Shown: positions 8,278-17,342, counted from the stretch's first letter. The stretch: 64,000 nt of DNA from Streptomyces sp. NBC_01210 (GCF_036010325.1 NZ_CP108549.1:5952001-6016000), one strand, 5' to 3'. Notes: generated by a model not told the origin, from the letters alone. Numbers and translations are program-made.

Positions 8278-8712
8278 ATGAGAACCAACTGGCCCGGAAA
8301 GCATGTACGGGTCGGCGGGCGGGCCCGAAAACGGGGACTCGCCGGCGACCGCGGCCAGATAGCCGTCGAGTTCATCGGCATGCTGCCGATCATTCTCATC
8401 ACGTGTGTGCTGCTCTGGCAGGCCGTGCTGTTCGGATACGCGTACACCCTGGCGGGCAATGGCGCGGACCGGGCGGCGCACGAGGCAGGCGTCACCTACG
8501 GACAGCTGGACACGGCAGCACAGTGCAACGAGGGCGCGCGCCTGGGCGTGGCCGACCCGGACTACGAGTTCAGCGAGAACTGCAGTCCGGATCTGGCGCA
8601 CAACACCATGCGGGCGAGCGTCGGGGTGAAGGTCCCGGTGCTCATACCGGGCCTGATCGACTTCTCGTTCGGCACGGTGACCGGCAAAGCCAGTTCGCCG
8701 CTGGAGGGCTGA
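8278..8712 (+). CDS. tadE: TadE-like pseudopilin 1
   Basis: The 144-residue product carries a class III prepilin signal: basic leader, Gly26 followed by QIAVE (Glu31 at +5), then the hydrophobic helix FIGMLPIILITCVLLWQ. The rest is a TadE-like extracellular domain with two Cys. Such minor pseudopilins are processed by the prepilin peptidase and assist Flp pilus assembly. The ATG at 8278 was chosen because GAGGGG lies 7 nt upstream; an in-frame GTG at 8263 overlapping the cpaE stop is the alternative. The next pseudopilin follows after 4 nt. Confidence 0.85.
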   Translation: MRTNWPGKHVRVGGRARKRGLAGDRGQIAVEFIGMLPIILITCVLLWQAVLFGYAYTLAGNGADRAAHEAGVTYGQLDTAAQCNEGARLGVADPDYEFSENCSPDLAHNTMRASVGVKVPVLIPGLIDFSFGTVTGKASSPLEG

Positions 8713-8716
8713 ACCG

Positions 8717-9073
8717 ATGACCAGGCGCAGAGACGACAGGGGCGCGACCGCGGTCGAGTACATCGGATTCCTGCCGATCCTGATTCTCATCGGGATCTGC
8801 CTGCTGCAGTTCGGTCTTGCCGCGTACGCGATGCAGCAGGCCGGCACCGCCGCCCGCACCGCCGCCCGTATCGGATCTCAGAGCAATGACGCCGCGGCCA
8901 AGGCGGCGGGCGAGGCGGCCGTCAGCGACCTCCTCCAAGAGGGCACCGACGTCGACATGAGCGGCGGTTCCACCGATGACGCCAAGGCGACGGCCACCGT
9001 TCGGATTCCCTCGGTCATTCCGGGCTTCTCGTTCGACCCGGTGAAACGTACGTCCATCATGCCGCGCGACTGA
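8717..9073 (+). CDS. tadE: TadE-like pseudopilin 2
   Basis: The 118-residue product has a very short leader, Gly9 followed by ATAVE (Glu14 at +5), and the helix YIGFLPILILIGICLLQFGLA with the alanine-rich extension characteristic of TadE. The mature domain is acidic and about 70 residues. It is separated by 4 nt from the first pseudopilin and 36 nt from tadA, with GGAGGG before its ATG. Two pseudopilins in tandem are common in actinobacterial Tad loci. Confidence 0.87.
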   Translation: MTRRRDDRGATAVEYIGFLPILILIGICLLQFGLAAYAMQQAGTAARTAARIGSQSNDAAAKAAGEAAVSDLLQEGTDVDMSGGSTDDAKATATVRIPSVIPGFSFDPVKRTSIMPRD

Positions 9074-9109
9074 CGAACAGACCCGCACAGCGAAGGAGTG
9101 GGAGTACTG

Positions 9110-10447
9110 ATGAGCCTTCTGGAGCGCCGAGGCGCCCCCGAGGAGAACGGCGGGAACCGCGAAGACGGTCATCTCGTCGCGACCTACCGGGCGAAGCTGC
9201 TTCAGGAGATCGACCTCGCGGAGATGTCGGCGCTCGCCGCGGTGGAGCGCCGCGTCCGGCTGGAGCGCGTACTCGGCCACATCATCAGCCGCGAAGGTCC
9301 CGTCCTCTCCACCGTCGAGCGCGCTCAGCTGATCCGGCGGGTCGTCGACGAAGCCCTCGGCCTCGGCATCCTCGAACCCCTTCTGGAGGACGCGTCGGTT
9401 TCCGAGATCATGGTCAACGGCCCGGACCAGATCTATGTGGAGCGCGGTGGCCGGGTCGAGCAGCTCCCGATGCGGTTCGCCTCCAACGACCAGTTGATGC
9501 AGACCATCGAACGCATCGTCTCCACCGTCAACCGCCGGGTGGACGAGTCGAATCCGATGGTCGACGCCCGCCTTCCCAGCGGCGAGCGCGTCAACGTGAT
9601 CATCCCTCCGCTGTCGCTGACCGGCGCCATCCTCACCATCCGACGCTTCCCCAGAGCCTTCACCCTGCGGGAGCTGATCGGGCTCGAGTCGCTCGACGAG
9701 CCGATGCTCTATCTGCTCTCGGCGCTGGTGCAGTCCAAGATGAACATCATCGTTTCCGGCGCCACCGGTACCGGTAAGACCACACTGCTCAACGCCCTGT
9801 CCGGGCTGATTCCCGAGGGCGAGCGTGTCATCACCATCGAGGACTCGGCCGAGCTGCAGCTGCAGCAGTCGCATGTGATCCGTCTGGAGTCCCGCCCTCC
9901 GAACGTCGAGGGCAAGGGGCGGATCACCATTCGCGACCTCGTACGCAACTCGCTGCGTATGCGCCCGGATCGCATCATCGTCGGCGAGGTCCGCGGCGGC
10001 GAAACTCTTGACATGCTCCAGGCGATGTCGACCGGTCACGACGGCTCCCTCGCCACCGTCCACGCCAACAGTGCCGAGGACGCGCTGATGCGGCTGCAGA
10101 CCCTCGCCTCGATGTCCGAGGTGGAAGTCCCCTTCGCCGCCCTGCAGGACCAGATCAACTCCGCCCTCGATGTCATCGTGCAGCTCACCCGCCATGCAGA
10201 CGGCTCCCGGAAGATCACCGAGATCGCGATTCTCGACTCGCACGGTCGCGAGCCCTTCAAGATCGTCTCGGTGTGCCGCTTCCTGGCCCAGCCGATGGAA
10301 ACAGACGGAAAGATCCACGGGCACTTCGAGTACTGCCCGCTGACCCGCCGGGTCGCCGACCGCCTCTACATGGCCGGCCAGCCCGTCCCTCAGGCCTTCG
10401 GTATCGCACAGTCCGACGAACAACTCGCCTCCAGAGAAGCCAAGTAG
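9110..10447 (+). CDS. tadA: Tad pilus secretion ATPase TadA/CpaF
   Basis: The 445-residue protein is a type II/IV secretion ATPase of the CpaF class. The N-terminal domain (about 1-140) precedes the Walker A motif GATGTGKT with Lys223. An Asp box (ITIEDSAEL), Walker B ([11 protein letters not shown]) and His box ([13 protein letters not shown]) follow in the correct order. It powers assembly of Flp pili at the cytoplasmic face, with TadB and TadC as membrane platform. The ATG at 9110 has GGGAG 6 nt upstream; a GTG at 9098 would add four residues. It is part of the continuous tadE-tadA-tadB-tadC operon. Confidence 0.96.
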   Translation: MSLLERRGAPEENGGNREDGHLVATYRAKLLQEIDLAEMSALAAVERRVRLERVLGHIISREGPVLSTVERAQLIRRVVDEALGLGILEPLLEDASVSEIMVNGPDQIYVERGGRVEQLPMRFASNDQLMQTIERIVSTVNRRVDESNPMVDARLPSGERVNVIIPPLSLTGAILTIRRFPRAFTLRELIGLESLDEPMLYLLSALVQSKMNIIVSGATGTGKTTLLNALSGLIPEGERVITIEDSAELQLQQSHVIRLESRPPNVEGKGRITIRDLVRNSLRMRPDRIIVGEVRGGETLDMLQAMSTGHDGSLATVHANSAEDALMRLQTLASMSEVEVPFAALQDQINSALDVIVQLTRHADGSRKITEIAILDSHGREPFKIVSVCRFLAQPMETDGKIHGHFEYCPLTRRVADRLYMAGQPVPQAFGIAQSDEQLASREAK

Positions 10448-10464
10448 CGAGTAGGTGCCAGGAA

Positions 10465-11403
10465 ATGAATCGACTGGATCAGCTGACGATCGGCGCCACA
10501 CTGCTCTTCAGCGCGCTCCTGATCGCGGGCGTCCATACCTACGCGTCGGGCAAGGCCCAGCGCGCGGCGCTGGAACAGCGCCTGTCGTCGACGCAGCAGA
10601 TCACGACGACCGGGCGGCGGCGCCGCTTCAGGGGCTTGGACCGCAGGCTGCGGCAGACCGGCTTGGGCAAGAAGATCGAGCGACGGCTCGCCGCCACGGG
10701 CCTGGATCTCACCCCGGGAGAGTTCTTCGTCTACATGGTCGCCGCCGTCGCCGGGTTCTGGCTCCTCGCCAGCTCGATACTCGCTTCCTTCTTCGGCCCG
10801 ATCGCGGGACTGATTGCGCTCTGGTCCGCGTTCGCCTTCCTCAACTGGCAGCGCCAGAAGCGCATCGAGAAGTTCATCAACCAGCTGCCCGAGCTCTCCC
10901 GCATCATCGCCAACGCCACTCAGGCGGGCCTCGCCCTGCGGATGGCGATCAGCCTCGCCGCCGAAGAGCTGGAGGAGCCGGCCGGAGACGAACTGGCCAA
11001 GGTCGCCAACGCCCTCGCCCTGGGCCACTCCATCGACGACGCTCTCGGCGAACTGGCGGACCGGTTGCCCTCCCGCGAATTGGTCGTTCTTGTCACGACC
11101 CTCGTTCTCTCGAACCGCTCCGGTGGTGCCATCGTCAGCTCCCTGCGCAACCTCACGGAGACGCTGGAAGAGCGCAAGGAGACCCGGCGCGAGGTCAGGA
11201 CCCAGCTCTCTCAAGTGACGCTGACCGCCTACATCGTCCCCGGGATGGGCCTCGCGATGCTGATGCTCATGGACAGCGTCTGGAACGGCGCGCTGGACAA
11301 GATCACCGGCAACACGCTGGGGCAGGCGGTCGTCCTGCTCGCCCTGGGCCTGTATCTCGTCGGCTTCTTCCTCGTCCGTCGCCTGGCCAAGATCGAAGTC
11401 TGA
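10465..11403 (+). CDS. tadB: Tad pilus platform protein TadB
   Basis: This 312-residue integral membrane protein has an N-terminal helix (about 5-25), two central helices (about 90-130), a GspF-type (T2SSF) cytosolic domain (about 150-270, with LPELSRIIANATQAGLALR) and two C-terminal helices. It pairs with TadC to form the inner membrane platform on which TadA acts. The ATG at 10465 follows AGGAA, 17 nt after the tadA stop. TadC starts 9 nt downstream. Confidence 0.93.
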   Translation: MNRLDQLTIGATLLFSALLIAGVHTYASGKAQRAALEQRLSSTQQITTTGRRRRFRGLDRRLRQTGLGKKIERRLAATGLDLTPGEFFVYMVAAVAGFWLLASSILASFFGPIAGLIALWSAFAFLNWQRQKRIEKFINQLPELSRIIANATQAGLALRMAISLAAEELEEPAGDELAKVANALALGHSIDDALGELADRLPSRELVVLVTTLVLSNRSGGAIVSSLRNLTETLEERKETRREVRTQLSQVTLTAYIVPGMGLAMLMLMDSVWNGALDKITGNTLGQAVVLLALGLYLVGFFLVRRLAKIEV

Positions 11404-11412
11404 GGAGGCGCC

Positions 11413-12288
11413 ATGGATCTGCTGCTCGCACTCGCCGCAGGGCTCTGCGTAACCGGCATCTTCTACGGGATCAGGCTCTACCGCGCCGATGCCAAGCTGC
11501 CGACGGATCTCGCCCTCGCCCTCGAAGTGGGCTCCACCCGCACCAGCGCCGTGGGCGGCGGCATCGACCGCCTCGGCATGCGCTATGCGCCCGCGGTGCT
11601 GCGGATGATGGGCCCCAAGCGAGTGAACAAGCTGCGGGAGAGGCTCGACAAGGCGGGCAATCCGGGCGGTCTGACCGTCGACCGCTATGCGGCCCGACGT
11701 GCCGTCTACGGATTCATCGGTGCGTTGGGGGCGTTCGCCCTGCTCATCAACGCCCATCCTTTTCTCGCCCTGCTGTTCGTGGCTTTCGGCATCTGGTGGG
11801 CGGAGGTCGGCATCTGGGCGGCCACCCGCGCGCGCAAGGCCGCCATCGAGCGCACGCTCCCGGACTTCCTCGATGTGCTGGCGGTCGTCGTCTCCGCGGG
11901 CCTCGGCTTCCGCCAGGCACTCGACCGGGTGGCGGAACGGTACCGGGGGCCATGGGCCGATGAACTCAAGATCACGCTGCGCCAGATGGACATGGGTGTC
12001 AGCCGTCGCGACGCCTTCGAGCAGCTGCGCAAGCGCAACGCCTCCGAGCAGGTCGCCCAGTTCGTCACCGCGCTCCAGCAGGGCGAGGAGCTCGGCGCGC
12101 CCATCGTCGACACCCTGATCGCCATTGCCAACGACATGCGCCGTACGGACGCCCAGAACGCCCGCCGCAGAGCGTCCAAGGCCGTCCCGCAGGCGACGGG
12201 CATCGTGACCATGCTCATGGTCCCGGCCACCATCCTGCTGATCGGAGCCGGCATGTTCCTCGGCTCGGGCATGAGCATCGGCGGATGA
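11413..12288 (+). CDS. tadC: Tad pilus platform protein TadC
   Basis: The 291-residue protein repeats the T2SSF layout of TadB: an N-terminal helix, a central hairpin of helices (about 95-135), a GspF-type domain (about 150-260, with LPDFLDVLAVVVSAGLGF) and a C-terminal helix. The start ATG has GAGGAGG directly upstream at ideal spacing. It ends the pilus machine operon; the kinase gene begins 31 nt later with no terminator between, so the two-component genes are probably co-transcribed with the pilus genes. Confidence 0.93.
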   Translation: MDLLLALAAGLCVTGIFYGIRLYRADAKLPTDLALALEVGSTRTSAVGGGIDRLGMRYAPAVLRMMGPKRVNKLRERLDKAGNPGGLTVDRYAARRAVYGFIGALGAFALLINAHPFLALLFVAFGIWWAEVGIWAATRARKAAIERTLPDFLDVLAVVVSAGLGFRQALDRVAERYRGPWADELKITLRQMDMGVSRRDAFEQLRKRNASEQVAQFVTALQQGEELGAPIVDTLIAIANDMRRTDAQNARRRASKAVPQATGIVTMLMVPATILLIGAGMFLGSGMSIGG

Positions 12289-12319
12289 GCAGCGGATCCC
12301 GAGGAAGGGGGAAAGGCAC

Positions 12320-13705
12320 ATGGTGCTTCACCCGGTGTCCACCGGACCGGCCGGCATCGTGACGGCGGACGGCCTGCTCGGCGTGGCAACCGGCGACGCC
12401 GCCCCTGCCGAACCCGCGCTCAAGATTCAGCTGAGCGCGCTGCAGGCCATGTGCCGGCAGGTCTTCGGATTCCGGCTGGCGATGATCGCGCTGGCCACCC
12501 CGTTCGCCATCATGGGTACGGCATCGGGCTGGCCGACCCTCCTGGTCGGCATCGCGATCCTGGTCACCTTCATGGGGTCGTACGTCCTCTTCCGCGACTG
12601 GGAGCGCTTCGGCCCGCTGCTGCTGCGGCACCCGTGGCTGCTCGGCATCGACGCCTTCTTCGGCGCGCTGCTGCTGATCACCGCGACCCCGGCCAGCCCG
12701 CTGAGCTACGTCACCATCTGCACGCCGCTGCTGGCGGGACTTGTCTACGGCTGGCGGGGCGCCGGTGTCTTCGCCGCACTGACCATCCTGATCATCTTCG
12801 CCGCCTATGGAGCCAACACCGAGCTCAGGGTCTCGATCGCCGGCTCCACGCTGCTGCCGGGCCTGTGCGCCGTGCTGGGCGCGGTCGGAGTCAGCCTGCG
12901 CCAGCTGATGCTCCGCTTCGGCACGGCGACCCAGGCGCTCAGCGACGTACGCTCACGGCTCGCGGTGACCGAGGCCGTCGAAGGTGAACGTGCCCGACTG
13001 GCGCGGGAGATGCACGACTCTGTCGCCAAGACCCTGCACGGCGTCGCGATGGCCGCCGACGGCCTGGCGTCCTCCGCCGACCGGATGGACCCGCTCACCG
13101 TCAAGCACCAGGCCGGCATGGTCGCCAGATCCGCCCGCCGTGCCGCCGCCGAGTCCCGTGAGCTGCTCTCCGACCTGCGCCGTCAGACCGACCTCGGCGC
13201 CACCGGGGTGGATGTCGTCGCCGAGCTCGGCGCCCGTACTGATGATTTCGCCCGGAAGACCGGACTGCGGGCCACCTGGCGCACCCTCGGTGACGCCCCC
13301 GTCCCCGATGTCCCGCACGCGGTCGCCCGCCACCTGCTGACCATCGCGTCCGAAGCGATGGAGAACGCCCATCGCCATGCCCGACCCACCTGCCTCGACG
13401 TGTCCGTGGGCGTCGTGGACGGAGCCTTACGGATCAGTGTCTACGACGACGGGCGCGGTCTGCCGCCCGGTACGTCGCTCGACGACCTCAGAAAGGCGGG
13501 TCACTTCGGACTCGTCGGCATGGTCGAGCGCGCGGCCGGAATCGGCGCCCGTATCCGCATCGGACGTGGACGGGCGACCAGAGGAACCGAAGTCCGCCTC
13601 GAGATCCCCGTCACTGCCCTACTGCCCAGCGGCCTGCCGGCCGCCGTACACCCATTGCCCACGAGCCGGCCGGTCCCGACCGACAACAGTCCCCACACAC
13701 TCTGA
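12320..13705 (+). CDS. membrane sensor histidine kinase (HisKA_3) of the tad locus
   Basis: The 461-residue protein has five to six N-terminal membrane helices (about 45-195), a dimerisation box with phospho-acceptor His232 (ARLAREMHDSVAKTL), and a HATPase_c domain with N box (EAMENAHRHA) and G box (DDGRGLPPG). This is the NarX/DesK-like kinase family that pairs with NarL-type regulators; the next gene is one, 14 nt downstream. Codon 370 is TTA (13427-13429), so translation probably needs the bldA tRNA. A Pro-rich tail of about 35 residues ends the protein. The ligand is unknown. It probably controls pilus or toxin genes because of its position. Confidence 0.9.
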   Translation: MVLHPVSTGPAGIVTADGLLGVATGDAAPAEPALKIQLSALQAMCRQVFGFRLAMIALATPFAIMGTASGWPTLLVGIAILVTFMGSYVLFRDWERFGPLLLRHPWLLGIDAFFGALLLITATPASPLSYVTICTPLLAGLVYGWRGAGVFAALTILIIFAAYGANTELRVSIAGSTLLPGLCAVLGAVGVSLRQLMLRFGTATQALSDVRSRLAVTEAVEGERARLAREMHDSVAKTLHGVAMAADGLASSADRMDPLTVKHQAGMVARSARRAAAESRELLSDLRRQTDLGATGVDVVAELGARTDDFARKTGLRATWRTLGDAPVPDVPHAVARHLLTIASEAMENAHRHARPTCLDVSVGVVDGALRISVYDDGRGLPPGTSLDDLRKAGHFGLVGMVERAAGIGARIRIGRGRATRGTEVRLEIPVTALLPSGLPAAVHPLPTSRPVPTDNSPHTL

Positions 13706-13719
13706 AAGGAGGCCGCACC

Positions 13720-14847
13720 ATGCCGGACGATTCGTCGTACACATCCGGACAGCGGACGCCGAGGTCGCACGTGTCCCAGCACACGTCGTCGCACAGCACA
13801 CCCATCCGCTCCGAGCACACTCCTGCCCAAGTGCCACTTCCCCCGCCGGCCGCAGCATCCGGAGGGTTCCCCGCCCTCCCCACTCCGGCGGCACCGGCAC
13901 CGTTGCGGGTCGTCGTCGCCGATGACAACCCGGTAGTACGGGCCGGGCTCCAAGTACTGCTCTCCGGCCGCGAGGACATCGCGGTCGTCGCCGAGGCCGC
14001 CGACGGACGGCAGGCCTATGAGATGGCCCAGCAACACCGCCCGGACGTGGTTCTGCTCGATGTGCGGATGCCCGGCGTCGACGGGATCTCCGCGCTGCCT
14101 CATCTGGTGCGTATCGCGCCGGTGATGATGCTGACGTACAGCCGTGAGAGCGAGATCGTGCAGGAGGCGCTGCGCCTGGGGGCGGGGGGCTACCTGGTCC
14201 ACGGGGAGTTCAGCGCGGACCAACTCGTCGACGCCGTGCGGGACACAAGGCAGGGCAGGGCCCACTTCACGGCCACCGCCGCCAACGCCCTGCTGGCCCA
14301 TATGCGGGGCGAACCCGCGCCGGCGGAGCCGCATCCGTTACCGGAGGGGCTGGGGCAGGCGTTCACCGCCGGTGCTCCGTATGGAGGGGGTCAGAGTGCT
14401 CCGCAGACCCCCGATGGTGCGAATGCACACACTGAAGCGCCGCGAGTGGATCCGTACTGGAGTCCCAACTCCGGTCACCTGCCCGGCTCCTATGTATCAA
14501 ACTCATTGCAGTCGCTGCATGACTCTTCGCGTATGCAATCGAATGTGGGAGAGTCTTCGGAAGCGCGGCATGCAACGGGCCACGACTCGCCTCAGCAGGC
14601 GGGATCCAGGCCGAAGTTCGGGCTGAGCTCGAGGGAGGCTGAGGTGATGGACCTGATCGCGTCGGGCATGACCAATCAGCAGATCGCTGCCACCTGCTTC
14701 ATCAGCGAGAAGACGGTCAAGAACCACATCAACCGCATCTTCGCCAAGCTGCACAGCGCCAGCCGCAGCGAAGCCATCGCGGTATGGCTCGGCATCGCAC
14801 GGGGATACGGCGGCGGTGCGCCGAGGGGGGCGGTCGGCCATGGCTGA
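13720..14847 (+). CDS. NarL-type response regulator of the tad locus, atypical receiver
   Basis: The 375-residue protein has an unusually long disordered N-terminus (1-60), a receiver domain (about 62-185; ADDNP acidic pair, Asp114 phosphorylation site), a 110-residue low-complexity linker, and a LuxR-type HTH (about 305-365, LSSREAEVMDLIASGMTNQQIA). The conserved receiver lysine is not found: the usual YLLKD region reads YLVHG. Codon 207 is TTA (14338-14340). It is co-transcribed with the kinase. LuxR-type HTH domains bind as dimers to imperfect palindromes, which suits the shared Tad box found at five or six promoters in this window; that link is inference. Confidence 0.9.
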   Translation: MPDDSSYTSGQRTPRSHVSQHTSSHSTPIRSEHTPAQVPLPPPAAASGGFPALPTPAAPAPLRVVVADDNPVVRAGLQVLLSGREDIAVVAEAADGRQAYEMAQQHRPDVVLLDVRMPGVDGISALPHLVRIAPVMMLTYSRESEIVQEALRLGAGGYLVHGEFSADQLVDAVRDTRQGRAHFTATAANALLAHMRGEPAPAEPHPLPEGLGQAFTAGAPYGGGQSAPQTPDGANAHTEAPRVDPYWSPNSGHLPGSYVSNSLQSLHDSSRMQSNVGESSEARHATGHDSPQQAGSRPKFGLSSREAEVMDLIASGMTNQQIAATCFISEKTVKNHINRIFAKLHSASRSEAIAVWLGIARGYGGGAPRGAVGHG

Positions 14848-14925
14848 CAGGGCCACGACGCGCGATGCGGACCTTCGGACCCACCCTCCGAACGGCCGGG
14901 CCCAGCCTTCCCTTTGGGCCTTGGA

Positions 14926-14971
14926 TTGGGCCCTGGGACCCTCTGTCGGAGCCATCGGTCCGGCGTACGTT
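14926..14971 (+). promoter_or_regulatory. Tad-box promoter B (flp pilin)
   Basis: TTGGGCCCTGGGACCCT (14926-14942) is followed after 23 nt by TACGTT (14966-14971), a good -10. Extra GGGCC half-sites lie just upstream (14899-14905 and 14915-14920). The predicted leader is about 100 nt. This gives flp its own promoter within the 233-nt gap after the regulator gene, where no other gene is seen. Confidence 0.7.
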
Positions 14972-15080
14972 TCTCGTGTCGAAAGCGGCACCGGCCAGGA
15001 GGAAGCCGGTAACGCGAAAGGCGCTCAGGAGACATACGAACCGGCCGGTGTGCGGCCGGCCGGACCCGGAGGGGAACACC

Positions 15081-15320
15081 ATGTCGAAGGACCTCGCGCT
15101 CAAGGCCGCCGTTGCGACGCAGCTTCGTGTGAGCGGCTGGAAGAACACAGCGATCGAGCGCATGAGCCGCAGGGCCGACCAGGGTCAGACCTCGGTCGAG
15201 TACATCGGCATGCTGGTGGCGGTCATCGCGATCATCGCAATCATCGTGACGATGAAGCAGGACATCGGCCAGGCGATCGGCAACAAGATCAAGGACGTGA
15301 TCGGCACCTCCGGCAAGTAG
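15081..15320 (+). CDS. flp: Flp-type major pilin
   Basis: The 79-residue prepilin has a 35-residue leader ending in Gly35, then QTSVE-YIG with Glu40 at +5, followed by a hydrophobic helix and a short amphipathic tail ending in TSGK. The mature pilin would be about 44 residues, typical for Flp. GGAGGGG precedes the ATG. The leader is longer than in proteobacterial Flp but similar to the other class III leaders in this locus. It should be cleaved by the prepilin peptidase encoded at 21853-22605 and assembled by TadA/B/C. Confidence 0.93.
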   Translation: MSKDLALKAAVATQLRVSGWKNTAIERMSRRADQGQTSVEYIGMLVAVIAIIAIIVTMKQDIGQAIGNKIKDVIGTSGK

Positions 15321-15334
15321 GACTATTCGCTGGA

Positions 15335-15907
15335 GTGCTCACCAGGCATCGCGAGGCAGGGCAGGCTTTCCCCATCTACATCACGGTGGTGGCGGGCCTG
15401 CTCTTCCTCGCGTTCGCGTATTTCGTGGTCGGCGAGTACGCCGATCAGCGAAATGGCGCCCAGGGTGCTGCCGACGCCGCCGCGCTGGCCGCAGCCCAGG
15501 ACGCACGGGATCAGATCGTGGAAGAGCTGCTCGGACCGAAGCTGCCGGAGAACTGGGCGGAGCTCATCCTCGGCAGGGGATTCGAAACCGGCGCCGCATG
15601 CGACATCGCCGACGACTACGCGCAGAAGAACGACTCGGACAGTAACGGCTGCCATCCCTATTACGGGCAGTACTGGGGGTTCACCGTCGGAGTCGAAACG
15701 AAGAAAACCATCGGCGATTCGGTGATCCCGGGTACGGCGGACAAGAAGGGCGAAGCAAAGGCCAGGGCCGTCGTTGTGCCCGAATGCTCGTTGAGCGGGG
15801 CGAAGCTCGACTGCGACGGCATGGCTTCGTTGATCGACCCGGACGACCTCGGTAGCGTGCCGGACCTGGCTGATCTCTTCACCGTTCGTCTGATCGACGC
15901 GAACTGA
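15335..15907 (+). CDS. TadG-like pilus assembly protein
   Basis: The 190-residue product begins with REAGQAFPIYITVVAGLLF, the N-terminal helix typical of TadG-type proteins (PF13400-like), then a long Ala-rich continuation of the helix and an extracellular domain with four Cys and an acidic C-terminus. The Glu+5 of true prepilins is missing, so it is probably a membrane-anchored rather than cleaved component. GTG at 15335 is the only reasonable start after the flp stop, 14 nt earlier; the ribosome site is weak, so translation may be coupled to flp. Confidence 0.8.
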   Translation: MLTRHREAGQAFPIYITVVAGLLFLAFAYFVVGEYADQRNGAQGAADAAALAAAQDARDQIVEELLGPKLPENWAELILGRGFETGAACDIADDYAQKNDSDSNGCHPYYGQYWGFTVGVETKKTIGDSVIPGTADKKGEAKARAVVVPECSLSGAKLDCDGMASLIDPDDLGSVPDLADLFTVRLIDAN

Positions 15908-15937
15908 CCGAGTGACAACTAGCAGAGGAATGCAGTG

Positions 15938-16552
15938 ATGAGCATGCGGCAGATCTCACAGGCGCGCAGGGCGGCGGCGGCCGTCACCGCGGCGGTGGCG
16001 CTCACTTTCGCGCTGGCCGCATGTGGCAGCGACGGTGACAAACCCGACCAGGCATCCAAGGCCGGCCAGTCGTCGGCTCCGGACAACGGGGGCGCGGTCG
16101 ATCAAGGGGGCAAGGGAAACCCCGGCAGTGCGAATCCACAGCCGGACAAGGTCCTCACCACGCTCAAGGGCCAGGACGGTATGGAGCTGGACATCACCGC
16201 TGCGGTCCGCGACTCCGGCGGGTTTGTGACGGTCCAGGGGAACATGCGGAACACCGCAGATGCCGATTTCAACCACACCTCCGACTGGTCCGGGTCCGAG
16301 CTCGAGATCAAGCAAGCGGTCGGCGGCGGCTCAGTGGCCGGCGCTACGCTGGTGGACGCCAAGGAGAAGAAGCGCTACTACGTGCTGAGGGACACCGAGA
16401 ACAGGCCGCTGGTCACCACACTCAGCAGCGTCAAGGCCAAGACGTCGACTCCCGTGTTCATGCAGTTCCCGGCGCCGCCGGAGACCGTTAATCAAGTGAC
16501 GTTCTCGCTGCCTACCTTCCAGGCCGTGACGCTCCGGCTCGGAAGCGAGTGA
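15938..16552 (+). CDS. lipoprotein of the tad locus, unknown function
   Basis: The 204-residue product has a lipoprotein signal with lipobox LAAC (Cys29), a disordered linker rich in Gly/Ser/Asp, and a beta-rich domain (about 75-204) that looks like an immunoglobulin-like or telomeric-repeat-type fold; I cannot name the family. AGAGGAA lies 7 nt before ATG 15938; a GTG three bases earlier is possible. It starts 30 nt after the TadG-like gene and ends 4 nt before the OmpA-domain gene, so the three are one unit. It may help anchor the pilus at the cell envelope. Confidence 0.82.
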   Translation: MSMRQISQARRAAAAVTAAVALTFALAACGSDGDKPDQASKAGQSSAPDNGGAVDQGGKGNPGSANPQPDKVLTTLKGQDGMELDITAAVRDSGGFVTVQGNMRNTADADFNHTSDWSGSELEIKQAVGGGSVAGATLVDAKEKKRYYVLRDTENRPLVTTLSSVKAKTSTPVFMQFPAPPETVNQVTFSLPTFQAVTLRLGSE

Positions 16553-16556
16553 GGAT

Positions 16557-17183
16557 ATGCCAGTCCTTTCAGCTTTCGTGCGCGGCAGGGCCGTGTTCAT
16601 CGGCTCCATCGCCCTCGCTCTGACCGTCGTTGCCGTCCCGTCGGCAGGCGCCGACGACGGACCGCGCCCCAAGGCCACCTCCGTGTACAAGGGGAAGGTC
16701 GACGTCAGCGACCCCGACCTCAAGATGGTCGACGGAGCGACGCTCGCTCCGGGCAAGGTTCTGGAGATCAAGCAGGTCGTCGGTGACGAGGCGGGCGACC
16801 AGCAACGTGAGGATTCGAATTCCGAGGTCAAGTTCAGCCTGCAGGCCGAAGTCCTCTTCGGCAAGGACAGCGCCGAACTGAGCAGCGATGCCAACTCCCG
16901 TATCAAGGCGATCGCCGAAGAGATCAAGAAACAGAACGCGACGAAGGTCCGGGTGTTCGGTTTCACGGACGATCTGGGGTCGGCGGCACACGGAGATCTG
17001 CTCTCCAAGCAACGCGCCGACGCGGTGCACGGGGTTCTCTCCAAGGAACTCGCCGCTGTAGGCATCACCTATGAGATCCGGGGATACGGCGAGCAGTTCC
17101 CGATCGCGGAGAACACCTCCGAGGAAAACCGCAGGAAGAACCGGCGCGTGGAGGTCTCGTTCCCGCGCGGCACGGCTTCGTAG
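16557..17183 (+). CDS. secreted OmpA-domain peptidoglycan-binding protein
   Basis: The 208-residue protein has a Sec signal (about 1-32, ending SAGA) and a C-terminal OmpA/MotB domain (about 95-205). The peptidoglycan-binding pattern GFTDDLGS...LSKQRADAV...NRRVEV is intact. In a Gram-positive cell it would bind the wall directly, so it may fasten the Tad apparatus to peptidoglycan, a job that outer membrane proteins do in Gram-negatives. It follows the lipoprotein gene by 4 nt and is closed by a strong terminator, making it the last gene of the flp transcript. Confidence 0.87.
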   Translation: MPVLSAFVRGRAVFIGSIALALTVVAVPSAGADDGPRPKATSVYKGKVDVSDPDLKMVDGATLAPGKVLEIKQVVGDEAGDQQREDSNSEVKFSLQAEVLFGKDSAELSSDANSRIKAIAEEIKKQNATKVRVFGFTDDLGSAAHGDLLSKQRADAVHGVLSKELAAVGITYEIRGYGEQFPIAENTSEENRRKNRRVEVSFPRGTAS

Positions 17184-17219
17184 TCTCCTGGTTCTGGATC
17201 ACTTCGCTGATGTGAGCGC

Positions 17220-17263
17220 GCAGTGGGCCCCGCCGCAGTCTTCTTTGCGGCGGGGCCCACTGC
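17220..17263 (+). terminator. strong hairpin terminator closing the flp transcript
   Basis: An 18-bp perfect stem (GCAGTGGGCCCCGCCGCA and its complement) with an 8-nt loop stands 36 nt after the OmpA-domain gene. It separates the pilus genes from the toxin gene, which has its own promoter. Confidence 0.85.
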
Positions 17264-17290
17264 TTGCGCCCGCACAAGGTGAGCCCGACT

Positions 17291-17335
17291 TTGGGTCCTG
17301 GGGCCCACGACTGCACACGCACCCGGCCCTAGCGT
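17291..17335 (+). promoter_or_regulatory. Tad-box promoter C (toxin gene)
   Basis: TTGGGTCCTGGGGCCCA (17291-17307), 22 nt, then TAGCGT (17330-17335). The ATG at 17343 lies 7 nt after the -10, the distance at which transcription normally begins, so the toxin mRNA is probably leaderless. Confidence 0.7.
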
Positions 17336-17342
17336 CGTGTGC

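Noticed and set aside
8642..10501. 619-codon minus-strand frame opposite tadE and tadA
   Set aside because: Antisense shadow of high-GC coding sequence; no domain recognised.
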